Positions 20,979 through 27,959 of a stretch of 31,332 nucleotides of DNA are shown piece after piece. The notes under the pieces are model-generated. The model searched no databases. It was not told the origin of the DNA and saw only the letters and a program-made list of their open reading frames with translations. This stretch comes from a virus, in the IMG/VR virus record IMGVR_UViG_3300048014_000432, positions 1 to 31,332 of that record; one strand, given 5' to 3'. How positions within the stretch are numbered: the stretch's first letter is position 1; every line of letters begins with the position of its first letter. Both the position numbers and the translations under genes were made by a program.

Positions 20979-21760
20979 CAGAGGCTGCTCGACCAGTCGA
21001 AGAAGCGGCCCAGACTGTCGGTGAAGGCCGAGAATTCAAAATCGGGAACGGTGAAATCTTCGTTCTTGAAATCCCAGCTCATCTTCGTGGGGATAGCGGC
21101 ATAGAGGGTGAGGCACATATTGTTTCCGGCGTAATTATTGGCGAGGTTCATCCGGAAAGTGGGCGAGGAACCCATCAGCTGGTTGACGGCGGTGATGCGG
21201 TTGCCGCCGCTCGACTGGAAGAAAGCGTAGGAGATGATGACATTGACGCCCGCGGTTTCATCGGCGGCGGAAAACGTATAGGTGCCGCTGGTCATGTCGC
21301 AGCTATATTGTCCTGCGGCCGGAGTCGACGCCGAAGGCACGCGCGTCATCTGAATGCCGGTGCCTGCGTTGAACACACCGCAATCGATACCGGGATTGCC
21401 TGAAGACATCGATGCGCCGCAAGCGACAGTGAGCTGGTAGGGCGATGCCGGAATGGCCGTGCCGTTCGGGCCGCCTTCATCGACAATCTGGATTTGCTCG
21501 CCGCTGGTAAGGGTCTGGCCCAGGAAGGCATCGTTAAGCTGGCGGGCGTTCAGGTTGGCGATTTTGGCCTTGCCTGTGATCTTCTGCTGGCCGCGCGCGA
21601 CTGCGACCGGCGCCTGATACTGGCCGTACAGTTCCTTGGTTTCAAACGACATATCGACGCTGACATCCTGAAGCGTCCCTATGCGTGTGGGCGTCGGCAC
21701 GGCGATGTCGGTGCGCACCAGGAACAACGTCCCGGCGCCGAAATTATATTGTTGCAGCAT
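20978..21760 (-). CDS. Major tail tube protein
   Basis: A 260-residue, beta-rich protein starting MLQQYNFGAGTLFLVRTD, with AGAGGAG about 7 nt upstream. Motifs of tube proteins are FLVRTDIAVPTPTRIGTLQD, then VSVDMSFETKELYGQYQAPV, and the end WDFKNEDFTVPDFEFSAFTD. The tube monomer polymerises in stacked hexamers around the tape measure. It precedes the lysis genes and not the chaperone, so the gene order departs from the usual tube-chaperone-tape measure. An unusual two-hairpin element similar to the capsid gene leader lies in its 5' leader (21775-21831). The stop overlaps the endolysin start as TGATG. Confidence 0.88.
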   Translation of the reverse strand: MLQQYNFGAGTLFLVRTDIAVPTPTRIGTLQDVSVDMSFETKELYGQYQAPVAVARGQQKITGKAKIANLNARQLNDAFLGQTLTSGEQIQIVDEGGPNGTAIPASPYQLTVACGASMSSGNPGIDCGVFNAGTGIQMTRVPSASTPAAGQYSCDMTSGTYTFSAADETAGVNVIISYAFFQSSGGNRITAVNQLMGSSPTFRMNLANNYAGNNMCLTLYAAIPTKMSWDFKNEDFTVPDFEFSAFTDSLGRFFDWSSSL

Positions 21761-21774
21761 GGGTAACTCCTCTT

Positions 21775-21831
21775 AAGGGATGTGCCGTCATCACGACGGT
21801 ATGGATGCCTTGCCGAAGGGCATGTCGGGGC
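21775..21831 (-). repeat. Two-hairpin leader element upstream of the tail tube gene (copy B)
   Basis: The 95-nt gap between the tail completion and tube genes holds a short inverted repeat, CCGTC-ATCAC-GACGG (21785-21799), followed by ATGCCTTGCCGAAGGGCAT. The same order, with close sequence, is found upstream of the capsid gene at 25624-25678. Both are followed in the mRNA by TCCCTT and the Shine-Dalgarno of a major structural gene. Confidence 0.65.
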
Positions 21832-21855
21832 TTTCCACCGGTTTGGCCGGAAGAA

Positions 21856-22287
21856 TCAGGGAACCAGAATTTTGACGGGAATGATTGCCTTGGCGATGCC
21901 GTCCAGCACGCCGGGGAATTGTTCAATCTCGCCTTCGATCCAGGCATGCGAAACAAGGCCGCCCAGCGTCTGCGCGTTGGAGTTGATGCCCGGCAGCAAC
22001 GCCGCCTCGACGGCGTCGATGATATCGTTGAGCGCCTGCTCCGGGTTGGCATTGGGGTCTTTGCCCGCATCGGTGTAAACCCAAAGCTCAGCCGTAATGG
22101 TACGTTTTGGCGGTATGCCGCGCGGTTCCCGCGGCGGATAGTGCGTTCCGGTCGACTGCACGAAGAGCGCCGGGAAGGAAGAAACCTTGCTCCAGAGTAA
22201 AAGGCGGCGGCCACTGGTATTGAATGTGGCCGCCGTAAGTGCAAGGGAGAACAATGCCTGTATGATAGTTTCGCGGCTAGGCGTCAT
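21856..22287 (-). CDS. Tail completion/terminator protein (gp17-like)
   Basis: A 143-residue protein starting at ATG 22287 (MTPSRETIIQALFSLAL), which overlaps the preceding gene by 11 nt; the extension to 22419 is shadow sequence. Its motifs are those of small tail terminator proteins: REPRGIPPKRTITAELWVYT-DAGKDPNANPEQALNDIIDA, then SHAWIEGEIEQFPGVLDGIA, with a final beta strand (KAIIPVKILVP). Such proteins cap the tail tube and join it to the head. The position between the gp10-like gene and the tail tube is as expected. Confidence 0.78.
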   Translation of the reverse strand: MTPSRETIIQALFSLALTAATFNTSGRRLLLWSKVSSFPALFVQSTGTHYPPREPRGIPPKRTITAELWVYTDAGKDPNANPEQALNDIIDAVEAALLPGINSNAQTLGGLVSHAWIEGEIEQFPGVLDGIAKAIIPVKILVP

Positions 22288-22780
22288 CGTCGAAGGCCTT
22301 TGCTGATTGGTCGATAACCTGCTGCAGCTGCGCTGTCGCGTCACCCTCCACATCGGCAAGGCCACCGCGCAAGTAAAACCTTGCATCGATGTTGGTGAAA
22401 CTGTCATAAGCGCGGACATTAATACGTGTCGGCGAAATATCGCGCCCGAAAGCTTCGGAAATCGTGCGCTGATAAGCGCGTGGCTTTACTCCGCGATGCG
22501 AACCATATTCGAGCGCCGCCGCTTTAATGTATTCGGATTTGGTGAGGCCACCTTCAAGCGTCACCAGGCCTTTAATTTTTTGCGGATCGTCGAAAACGCG
22601 GGATATAATCTCGTCTTTGAGCTTGCCACTGCGTTCGGGCGCCAGCGCTTGAACACGGCCTTCCAGCGCATCCGTCAGCGCACGGATTTTCGCCAGCAGG
22701 GAATCGTGAAGTTCCTTCGGCCATTCGCTGAAGCGGGCGACGACACGGCGGTCGCCGGTAATAACTGCATCAAAATCCAT
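22277..22780 (-). CDS. HK97 gp10-like head-tail joining protein
   Basis: A 167-residue protein (MDFDAVITGDRRVVARFSEW). The gp10-like pattern is a helix LHDSLLAKIRALTDALEGRV, LAPERSGKLKDEIISRVFDD with the P-x-x-S-G-x-L motif, and ALEYGSHRGVKPRAYQ, which places an aromatic E-Y-G-x-x-x-x-x-x-P-R as in the family. The C-terminus includes ARFYLRGGLADVEGDA. It should act at the head-tail interface. A 10-nt direct repeat, ATGGATTTTG, occurs across its start codon and 15 nt before it, so there is a decoy ATG upstream. There is no strong Shine-Dalgarno. It lies in the order connector, gp10, tail completion, tail tube. Confidence 0.85.
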   Translation of the reverse strand: MDFDAVITGDRRVVARFSEWPKELHDSLLAKIRALTDALEGRVQALAPERSGKLKDEIISRVFDDPQKIKGLVTLEGGLTKSEYIKAAALEYGSHRGVKPRAYQRTISEAFGRDISPTRINVRAYDSFTNIDARFYLRGGLADVEGDATAQLQQVIDQSAKAFDDDA

Positions 22781-22797
22781 GAGACAAAATCCATAAG

Positions 22798-23484
22798 CTA
22801 CGTCGCCAGCGGCACGCGGTATTTTTCGAGCGTTGCCGCGATATCGGGCGGAAACGCTCCGGTCTGGCCGGGCATCGCGCCGACCCAGTACTGCTCGGTA
22901 CCGATATTAGGCTCGCCCTGGCTTTTTAAGAACGGGTCGCGCCCACGCGCCTTGAAGCGTGCGGTGACAAGACGAAGCACGGCCATTTCAAGATCGGGCG
23001 GCGGGTTGCCGGAACCAGCTTCAAAATATCCCGCCGTGTACTGGATGGTATATTGATCAGGGTTCCAGCCGGTGGGGTATCCCGTATTCGGATCGATCTT
23101 CGTCAGCCAGCCGCGCGCGGCATCAAGCACGAAATCCAGGCCTGCCGTGAGCGTATTGCCGGTATTAAGCGCGACGGTGTCGATGACCGAAGCCACCGAC
23201 ACCACCGGCCAGCGCGAAAGCAGCAGCTCGGTGAGCATGCCGGTCACCTGATAGGGATACGGATCGCGGTCGGGATAGATGACGTCCTGCACCGTTTCTA
23301 TGGGAAATACGCGGTTGCAGTATTGGGCGACCAACGCCGACTGCTCGGTGATGAAGCGGGCAAGGGTGGCGTCGCTGGAAGTATCGGTGCCGGGGATGGC
23401 GAGATCTTCCTTGATGTTCTCCAGCGTCGTCAGGTCATAACTCGACGCCGCTGTTAAAACAGTTGAGACGATTCGGACGGGCAT
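22798..23484 (-). CDS. Head-tail connector (HK97 gp6-like)
   Basis: A 228-residue protein (MPVRIVSTVLTAASSYDLTT). The helical N-terminus LENIKEDLAIPGTDTSSDATLARF and QYCNRVFPIETVQDVIYP are typical of gp6-type connectors, as are LLLSRWPVVSVASVIDTV and the aromatic QYTIQYTAGYFEAGSGNPPP before the helix LEMAVLRLVTARFKARGRDP. It should form the ring joining the portal to the tail stopper. It overlaps the preceding 77-residue gene by 31 nt. Confidence 0.87.
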   Translation of the reverse strand: MPVRIVSTVLTAASSYDLTTLENIKEDLAIPGTDTSSDATLARFITEQSALVAQYCNRVFPIETVQDVIYPDRDPYPYQVTGMLTELLLSRWPVVSVASVIDTVALNTGNTLTAGLDFVLDAARGWLTKIDPNTGYPTGWNPDQYTIQYTAGYFEAGSGNPPPDLEMAVLRLVTARFKARGRDPFLKSQGEPNIGTEQYWVGAMPGQTGAFPPDIAATLEKYRVPLAT

Positions 23485-23687
23485 GGCACATTCCGCTTTC
23501 GGGTTCGGTAAGGTTTGCTGGTGGATTGGCTGGTAGGTAGAGCTTGCTCTGCTTTGCCATCAAATGTGCTGATGACGTGCTTGGCAGCGCCCGTTTCAAT
23601 CAGCCTTCGGGCTATAGCATCCGTCACCACTCGTTTTTCACCGGCACGCTGCGGGCGCATATCGCGCGTAAATTCGACCATCTTCAT
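23454..23687 (-). CDS. Small hypothetical protein between decoration and connector genes
   Basis: A 77-residue protein (MKMVEFTRDMRPQRAGEKRV). The pattern F-T-R-D-M-R-P-x-R-A-G-E, then DAIARRLIETGAAKHV, is a short basic motif found in many phages between the capsid and connector genes, where it is usually annotated as hypothetical. The Ser/Thr/Lys-rich C-terminus (TSQSTSKPYRTRKRNV) overlaps the connector gene by 31 nt. It follows the decoration-like gene by 3 nt, so it is surely co-translated. Function is unknown. Confidence 0.65.
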   Translation of the reverse strand: MKMVEFTRDMRPQRAGEKRVVTDAIARRLIETGAAKHVISTFDGKAEQALPTSQSTSKPYRTRKRNVPCPSESSQLF

Positions 23688-23690
23688 GGC

Positions 23691-24128
23691 TTATACCGCT
23701 GCCAGTTCGCGTTCTCCGCCAAGGACAATGTCGGCGGCAACCAGTACCTCCGGCGAACTGCCACCGGCAAAGGCAACGATTGCTACCGCACGGATAAAGC
23801 GATTGGCGCTCGTCAGGTCAATCGCGGCGGTGTTTTCGCTGCTAACGGCGGTGAGAGCAGCCGTTTCCTGCGTAACCGTGTTGATCTGATAATCGCTCCA
23901 GTTCGTATTGTCCGGCGAATGCTGAAGCTTTGTCTGGACGCTGAGCGCTGTAGGAGCGCCGCTATCCGCGCCGACCACCTGGTGCAAAACGCAGGAGTTG
24001 GCCATGTTGTGCGAAACGCGGTCGATGCTGGCACCGTTGATGGTACCGGCAGCGGCATTTTGCGGAAACACGCTGGTCATGGGAACGACGAGCGAGCCGA
24101 TATTATGTTGGGCGACAAGAGCAGACAT
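23691..24128 (-). CDS. Capsid-associated structural protein (possible decoration)
   Basis: A 145-residue protein (MSALVAQHNIGSLVVPMTSV), with GGAG 8 nt upstream. It is beta-rich: ALSVQTKLQHSPDNTNWSDY, a motif common in small phage decoration proteins, then AAIDLTSANRFIRAVAIVAF and the C-terminal EVLVAADIVLGGERELAAV. It is placed directly after the major capsid gene, where decoration or capsid-stabilising genes usually lie. No signal or membrane segment is seen. The call as decoration protein rests on position and composition. Confidence 0.65.
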   Translation of the reverse strand: MSALVAQHNIGSLVVPMTSVFPQNAAAGTINGASIDRVSHNMANSCVLHQVVGADSGAPTALSVQTKLQHSPDNTNWSDYQINTVTQETAALTAVSSENTAAIDLTSANRFIRAVAIVAFAGGSSPEVLVAADIVLGGERELAAV

Positions 24129-24185
24129 AGGATTTTCTCCAGATTAAAAGGGTTATGAGTGGGTGGCCGCTTATTGGGCGAGCGC

Positions 24186-25604
24186 TTACTGGACGACGGG
24201 CGACCAGCGAACGAACTGCAGCACGACGCAGCCGGAGTCATGGCGAAGCTGGAAGTCATGCTCGGCGATGGCCCGGATAAGCGTCTGGTCGTACTGGAAC
24301 GCCGACACCGTGTTGCCATTGGCATCGGTGTAGGTGCCTTCACGCGACACGGCGAGCTCCAGGCTCATCGAGTCAAGAATCATGGCTTCGTTCATTTCCG
24401 CGAGGATGATGAACGAGCAATCATGGTTCGTGCCGGTGGCATCCCAGATATTGGTGGGAATCTGGGTGGTCTTCTTGAAAGGATAGCCGTAGAGCGTTCC
24501 CTTCGACAATTCGTCGCGGAACACATAGAGGCCGAGGCTGTTCAGCAAACCGAACAGGTAGTTGTAGGTTCGCGTATGCATGAACCATACGCGGCGGCGA
24601 TCCGGCACGTTGGCGGTATCGAGCCGGTTAATCATGCCGGTCAACTCGGCCACTACCGTTGCTTCGGTATAGGTCTCGTTCGAGGTGATGAAGTTACCGC
24701 CGTTCTGGCCGAGCAGAGGATTGCCGGGGTTGCCGTTGACCGCCGCCGTTGAATTGGCGCTCACACTCCACACTCCCGCCGTGCCGCCTTGCGACACTGC
24801 CCAGGCATTGGCAAAGCCGGTGAAGCCCATCGGCGCCGCCTGAGTACCATCGCCCAGGAGGAAGGCAAGGTCTTCACGCAGTGCGATTACTTCAACCAGA
24901 TCATCGCGCACCATGGCGTCGATGGCCGGATCGGCGTAGCGCATCAGGTCGTTCGAGATCGGCACCAGCGCCGTCAATTTCTTGAAGCTGGCGACGATCT
25001 GCTTGAGCGTCTGCTGCGACGAGGCAATCTGCGAACCTTCAGCGCCATAAGTCGCGGTCGCCGGGCTTGCCTGACCGGGCAGCGTCATCGTGCCGCGCGG
25101 CATCGGAATGACGCGCGGATTGGCGCCGCGCACCACCGCTGCCGGACGCAGCAATTCGATGATTTCGTTCATGTAGTCAGGTGGAACGATGAAGCCGCCA
25201 GCCGGGCCGGTCGATGCGACCAGCGCGCGGGTGACGGGATGGTTTTCGCCGTAGACTTCGGCCGATGCCTGGCGGGCATTGAACAGATTACCGCCGCCAT
25301 AAGCCATCATCTTGGCCGCGGCGCCGATGACGAGGCTGCGTTCCTTGACGTACTTATCCGTCTGCACCGTCGCCGGTACCTTGTTTTCGGGCGTTTCCTG
25401 CCCGGCAACCGGCTGCGCGCTGCCAGCGGAAAGCGCCTGCGCGTCTTTTGCACGGGCAATCTGCGCATCAAGGTCAGTGACGGCGCGTTTCTTCGTCTCG
25501 TACTCCGCCTGTTCGGCTTCGGTAAGAGAGGGTTTTTCGGCAAACACCTTGAATTCATCAAAGGCATGCGCACGTTGCTTGGTAAGCTCAGAGATTTTAG
25601 TCAT
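24186..25604 (-). CDS. Major capsid protein (HK97 fold)
   Basis: A 472-residue protein starting at ATG 25604 (MTKISELTKQRAHAFDEF), with GGAG 9 nt upstream; the ATG at 25619 lies before that site and is not used here. Residues 1-~95 are a coiled coil (LTEAEQAEYETKKRAVTDLD), the delta/scaffold segment that the prohead protease removes. The mature shell domain follows, with the typical GGFIVPPDYMNEIIELLRPA, AVVRGANPRVIPMPRGTMTL-PGQ, KKLTALVPISNDLMRYADPA, EDLAFLLGDGTQAAPMGFTG and the end YDQTLIRAIAEHDFQLRHDS. It polymerises into the icosahedral shell. It follows the protease/scaffold gene. Its leader contains a strong hairpin and a two-hairpin element resembling that of the tail tube gene. Confidence 0.95.
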   Translation of the reverse strand: MTKISELTKQRAHAFDEFKVFAEKPSLTEAEQAEYETKKRAVTDLDAQIARAKDAQALSAGSAQPVAGQETPENKVPATVQTDKYVKERSLVIGAAAKMMAYGGGNLFNARQASAEVYGENHPVTRALVASTGPAGGFIVPPDYMNEIIELLRPAAVVRGANPRVIPMPRGTMTLPGQASPATATYGAEGSQIASSQQTLKQIVASFKKLTALVPISNDLMRYADPAIDAMVRDDLVEVIALREDLAFLLGDGTQAAPMGFTGFANAWAVSQGGTAGVWSVSANSTAAVNGNPGNPLLGQNGGNFITSNETYTEATVVAELTGMINRLDTANVPDRRRVWFMHTRTYNYLFGLLNSLGLYVFRDELSKGTLYGYPFKKTTQIPTNIWDATGTNHDCSFIILAEMNEAMILDSMSLELAVSREGTYTDANGNTVSAFQYDQTLIRAIAEHDFQLRHDSGCVVLQFVRWSPVVQ

Positions 25605-25623
25605 AAAATAGGGCTCCATCTAA

Positions 25624-25678
25624 AAGGGACAGTCCGTCGTCACGACGGTCTAGCGCCTTGCCCAAGGGCGGTTGGGGC
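25624..25678 (-). repeat. Two-hairpin leader element upstream of the major capsid gene (copy A)
   Basis: A short inverted repeat, CCGTCG-TCA-CGACGG (25633-25647), then GCGCCTTGCCCAAGGGCG and GTTGGGGC. The order and much of the sequence match copy B at 21775-21831. On the mRNA it ends with TCCCTT, followed 20 nt later by the capsid start. Confidence 0.65.
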
Positions 25679-25679
25679 A

Positions 25680-25706
25680 TCGACTGGCGCGGGCTGCGCC
25701 AGTCGA
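25680..25706 (-). promoter_or_regulatory. Long perfect hairpin between protease and capsid genes
   Basis: TCGACTGGCGC pairs perfectly with GCGCCAGTCGA (11 bp) around a 5-nt loop, GGGCT. It begins 4 nt after the protease stop. There is no U-tract on either side, so it is not a standard terminator. It may be an mRNA processing or stability element that favours the capsid message. Confidence 0.55.
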
Positions 25707-25709
25707 AAG

Positions 25710-26117
25710 TCAGGTTTTCTGTGATAAAGCTGAGAGTTCAGCCTGGCGGCGGCGAAGATCGGCGCTGCGCTGATCATCGCCGTTACCGTCACCGGCGGAG
25801 GTTTCGGTATCTTCTTCCTCATCCTCTTCGTCGTCTGCTTGTGGCTTGGTATTTTTCATGGCCGCACGCACGCAGCGTTGGCAGGCTTTCAGTGAACGTC
25901 CAAGGGCGCGGTGCGCATCACTGGCATCGGCGTGAAGATCGTTAAGGTCGGCGCGGGTATCTTCATCGCCTTCGCTCATCTCCCGGACATTGTCCATTTG
26001 ATCGCCAAGCGCCTTATGGCGTTCGAACGCGCGCTGAAGATGTTCATTGGCATTATCAAGCTGCTTCTTCGTCGCCGGGGGCAGTTTTTTGCCCGCTGGT
26101 GTCTGGGTATCCGTCAT
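25710..26117 (-). CDS. Possible nested in-frame scaffold (Nu3-like, 135 aa)
   Basis: ATG at 26117 in the protease frame is preceded by CAGGAG nine nt upstream. The product begins MTDTQTPAGKKLPPATKKQL, is helical (LDNANEHLQRAFERHKALGD) and ends in the acidic low-complexity tail. It would share its C-terminus with the protease, as lambda Nu3 does with C. There is no independent evidence of expression. Confidence 0.6.
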   Translation of the reverse strand: MTDTQTPAGKKLPPATKKQLDNANEHLQRAFERHKALGDQMDNVREMSEGDEDTRADLNDLHADASDAHRALGRSLKACQRCVRAAMKNTKPQADDEEDEEEDTETSAGDGNGDDQRSADLRRRQAELSALSQKT

Positions 26118-26597
26118 ATCGTTTTTCTCCTGTTGTTTAGACCTTGCCGTTACCGCTGCGCCGGGATCAGCCGGCACCGAGCAAAAGGAACATTCCAGCA
26201 GCTCCCACTTCGTGAAGCGTTGGCCGCCACGCGGTTGCTTTGGGTCGAGCGGTTCGCCGTCGATGACATCGAAGCCGACCGACACGCCCGATACGATTCC
26301 GTTTTTGACAAGCCCGCGCACTTCGTCGGCCTTCGGTGAAATGCCGGTCGGCGCAAACGTGATGCGCGCGCGGATTTTATCACCGTTTACCTTCAGGTCG
26401 GAGGCGCGTCCGACCGGCACATCGGGGTTATGCTGCCAGAGAACGATGGGATTGGCCTGGTAGTTGGTGAGGATGCAGCCGGAGGGTTCAAGAATATGGC
26501 CATCGCGCGCCAGCGCCGAAGTCGAGATGATGACTTCCACCTCATTTTCGCCCAGCGCATTGATCTGGGCGGATACAGCCGCGCGCATCATCGTCAT
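25710..26597 (-). CDS. Prohead protease (S78/HK97 gp4-like) with scaffold-like tail
   Basis: A 295-residue protein starting at ATG 26597 (MTMMRAAVSAQINALGENE) after GGGAGA with about 7 nt spacing; the TTG at 26612 lies before that site. Residues 20-150 carry the S78 protease hallmarks: IISTSALARDGHILEPSG, the catalytic His in VLWQHN (H56), and the nucleophile Ser in NGIVSGVSVGFDV (S106). It cleaves the capsid delta segment and itself. Residues 160-295 are acidic, helical and low-complexity (DDEEDEEEDTETSAGDG), as in scaffolding proteins. A strong internal start at 26117 could make this part separately. The fused arrangement resembles lambda C/Nu3. Confidence 0.92.
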   Translation of the reverse strand: MTMMRAAVSAQINALGENEVEVIISTSALARDGHILEPSGCILTNYQANPIVLWQHNPDVPVGRASDLKVNGDKIRARITFAPTGISPKADEVRGLVKNGIVSGVSVGFDVIDGEPLDPKQPRGGQRFTKWELLECSFCSVPADPGAAVTARSKQQEKNDMTDTQTPAGKKLPPATKKQLDNANEHLQRAFERHKALGDQMDNVREMSEGDEDTRADLNDLHADASDAHRALGRSLKACQRCVRAAMKNTKPQADDEEDEEEDTETSAGDGNGDDQRSADLRRRQAELSALSQKT

Positions 26598-26615
26598 AAT
26601 GTTTTCTCCCAAGAG

Positions 26616-27959
26616 TTATAATTCGCCCTGCGGATCGAGCTGCGGATCGGGATCGCCGCTGGTTGCAACGCCGGGCTCCGGCAACGTGCCGCTTTCCGGC
26701 CTGCCAGCGCCGTCAGGCGCAGTACCTGTCATGTCGGAGCCGAGCGCCGCCGTATTGGCGGGCACCATCAGTTTGTCGCCTCCTTCCACAGGCGGTAGGC
26801 CTTCGGAGCGGCGCACCTCGTTCGGTGTCAGGATGCCGGTCAGCACGCCGAGGCGCGCGGCGTTGTAGCGCGTCATGATGTCGGCGCGCAGAAGCTGCCC
26901 TTCGTCGAAATCCACCTCAATGCCTTCCTTGTCGAGGCCGAACACCTGCGTAATCTTCTGCTCGGCAATCACCAGATCGGGCATTACCGTGTGATTGACG
27001 TAAGCCTGTTCTTCCTCGGCAGGCGTAATTTTGGTAGAGCCTCCAGCACCTATAACGCTGAGGCGGCTTAGGGGAACATCATAGTAACGGGCGATATCGG
27101 CAATCTGCAGATTACGCTGCTGAATGAATTCAAGGTCGACGGAGGTCAGTTGCACCGCCTGCCAGTCGACACCTTCTTCCAGCACCGCCGTCTGACCGAC
27201 ATTCTGTAAGCCGCCCGTGAACGCCTGCCATTGCTGCTTAAGACGCTGTGCGGCGGCTTCGGAAAGCCGTGTCTTGGCTTTCAACACGCCGGAGGGGCGT
27301 GCACCATTGCCGACCCAGCGTGCGGCCTGCTGTTCAAGCCCCATGGCAAGGCCGATGGCGTCACGCGCAAGGCCTATGGTTGATACGCCTACCAGCGTGT
27401 TGAAGCTGATGCCGCGAAGATGGAACATATCCTCTTCGGGCACGGCCACCGGCATGCTGCGCAGCATGGCGATTTGCCACAGCCCGATACGGTTCACGTT
27501 ATAAAAAATTGATCCGTCAGAAGCTTCCAGCACCATGACAGCATCGGGGTTGATCGGAATCAATTCCATCGGATTGCCGCGGCGATCACGCAGTATCGCA
27601 GCATAGGCGTTGCCACGCAGCAGGTAGCCGATCATCATCTGCTGCCAGAATTCGAACCAGGTTTGCTGGCGGTTCGGTCTGGCGAACAGCCTGGCGATAA
27701 CATGATCTTTGACCAGCTCGCGCCCACCGTCCTTATTCGGGACAAACAGGCGGGGCGTGCAACGCGCGACGTCCTTTGCCCGGATCGCAACGCAGGCATA
27801 GACGGCGGACACCGCCATCGCAGTCGCCTGCGAGATCATCAATCCCGTCGCGCTTGGCACGGAGCCAAGCGGCGGGATCATGCCATACGACGGCACGCCA
27901 GCGGAAGCGCGTTCCTGCTTCGGCGCGAAAGCGCGCTTAAAAAATCCTGGCATCTTCAT
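26616..27959 (-). CDS. Portal protein (HK97 gp3-like)
   Basis: A 447-residue protein (MKMPGFFKRAFAPKQERASA). HK97-type portal motifs are MAVSAVYACVAIRAKDVARC near 48-70, QQMMIGYLLRGNAYAAILRD-RRGNPMEL, WVGNGARPSGVLKAK, LEEGVDWQAVQLTSVDLEFI and QIADIARYYDVPLSRLSVIG. The C-terminal RADIMTRYNAARLGVLTGIL-TPNEVRRSEGLPPVEGGDKL is the usual end of this family, followed by a Gly/Pro-rich tail. Twelve copies form the DNA gate at one capsid vertex. Its ATG overlaps the large terminase stop as TGATG. Confidence 0.95.
   Translation of the reverse strand: MKMPGFFKRAFAPKQERASAGVPSYGMIPPLGSVPSATGLMISQATAMAVSAVYACVAIRAKDVARCTPRLFVPNKDGGRELVKDHVIARLFARPNRQQTWFEFWQQMMIGYLLRGNAYAAILRDRRGNPMELIPINPDAVMVLEASDGSIFYNVNRIGLWQIAMLRSMPVAVPEEDMFHLRGISFNTLVGVSTIGLARDAIGLAMGLEQQAARWVGNGARPSGVLKAKTRLSEAAAQRLKQQWQAFTGGLQNVGQTAVLEEGVDWQAVQLTSVDLEFIQQRNLQIADIARYYDVPLSRLSVIGAGGSTKITPAEEEQAYVNHTVMPDLVIAEQKITQVFGLDKEGIEVDFDEGQLLRADIMTRYNAARLGVLTGILTPNEVRRSEGLPPVEGGDKLMVPANTAALGSDMTGTAPDGAGRPESGTLPEPGVATSGDPDPQLDPQGEL

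Noticed and set aside
22780-22800. Functional meaning of the duplicated ATGGATTTTG at the gp10 start
   Set aside because: A 10-nt repeat at this point could be chance or slippage; nothing else supports a role.
24789-25724. Plus-strand open frame of 311 codons
   Set aside because: It is antisense to the major capsid gene and the protein is His/Arg-rich without recognisable motifs.
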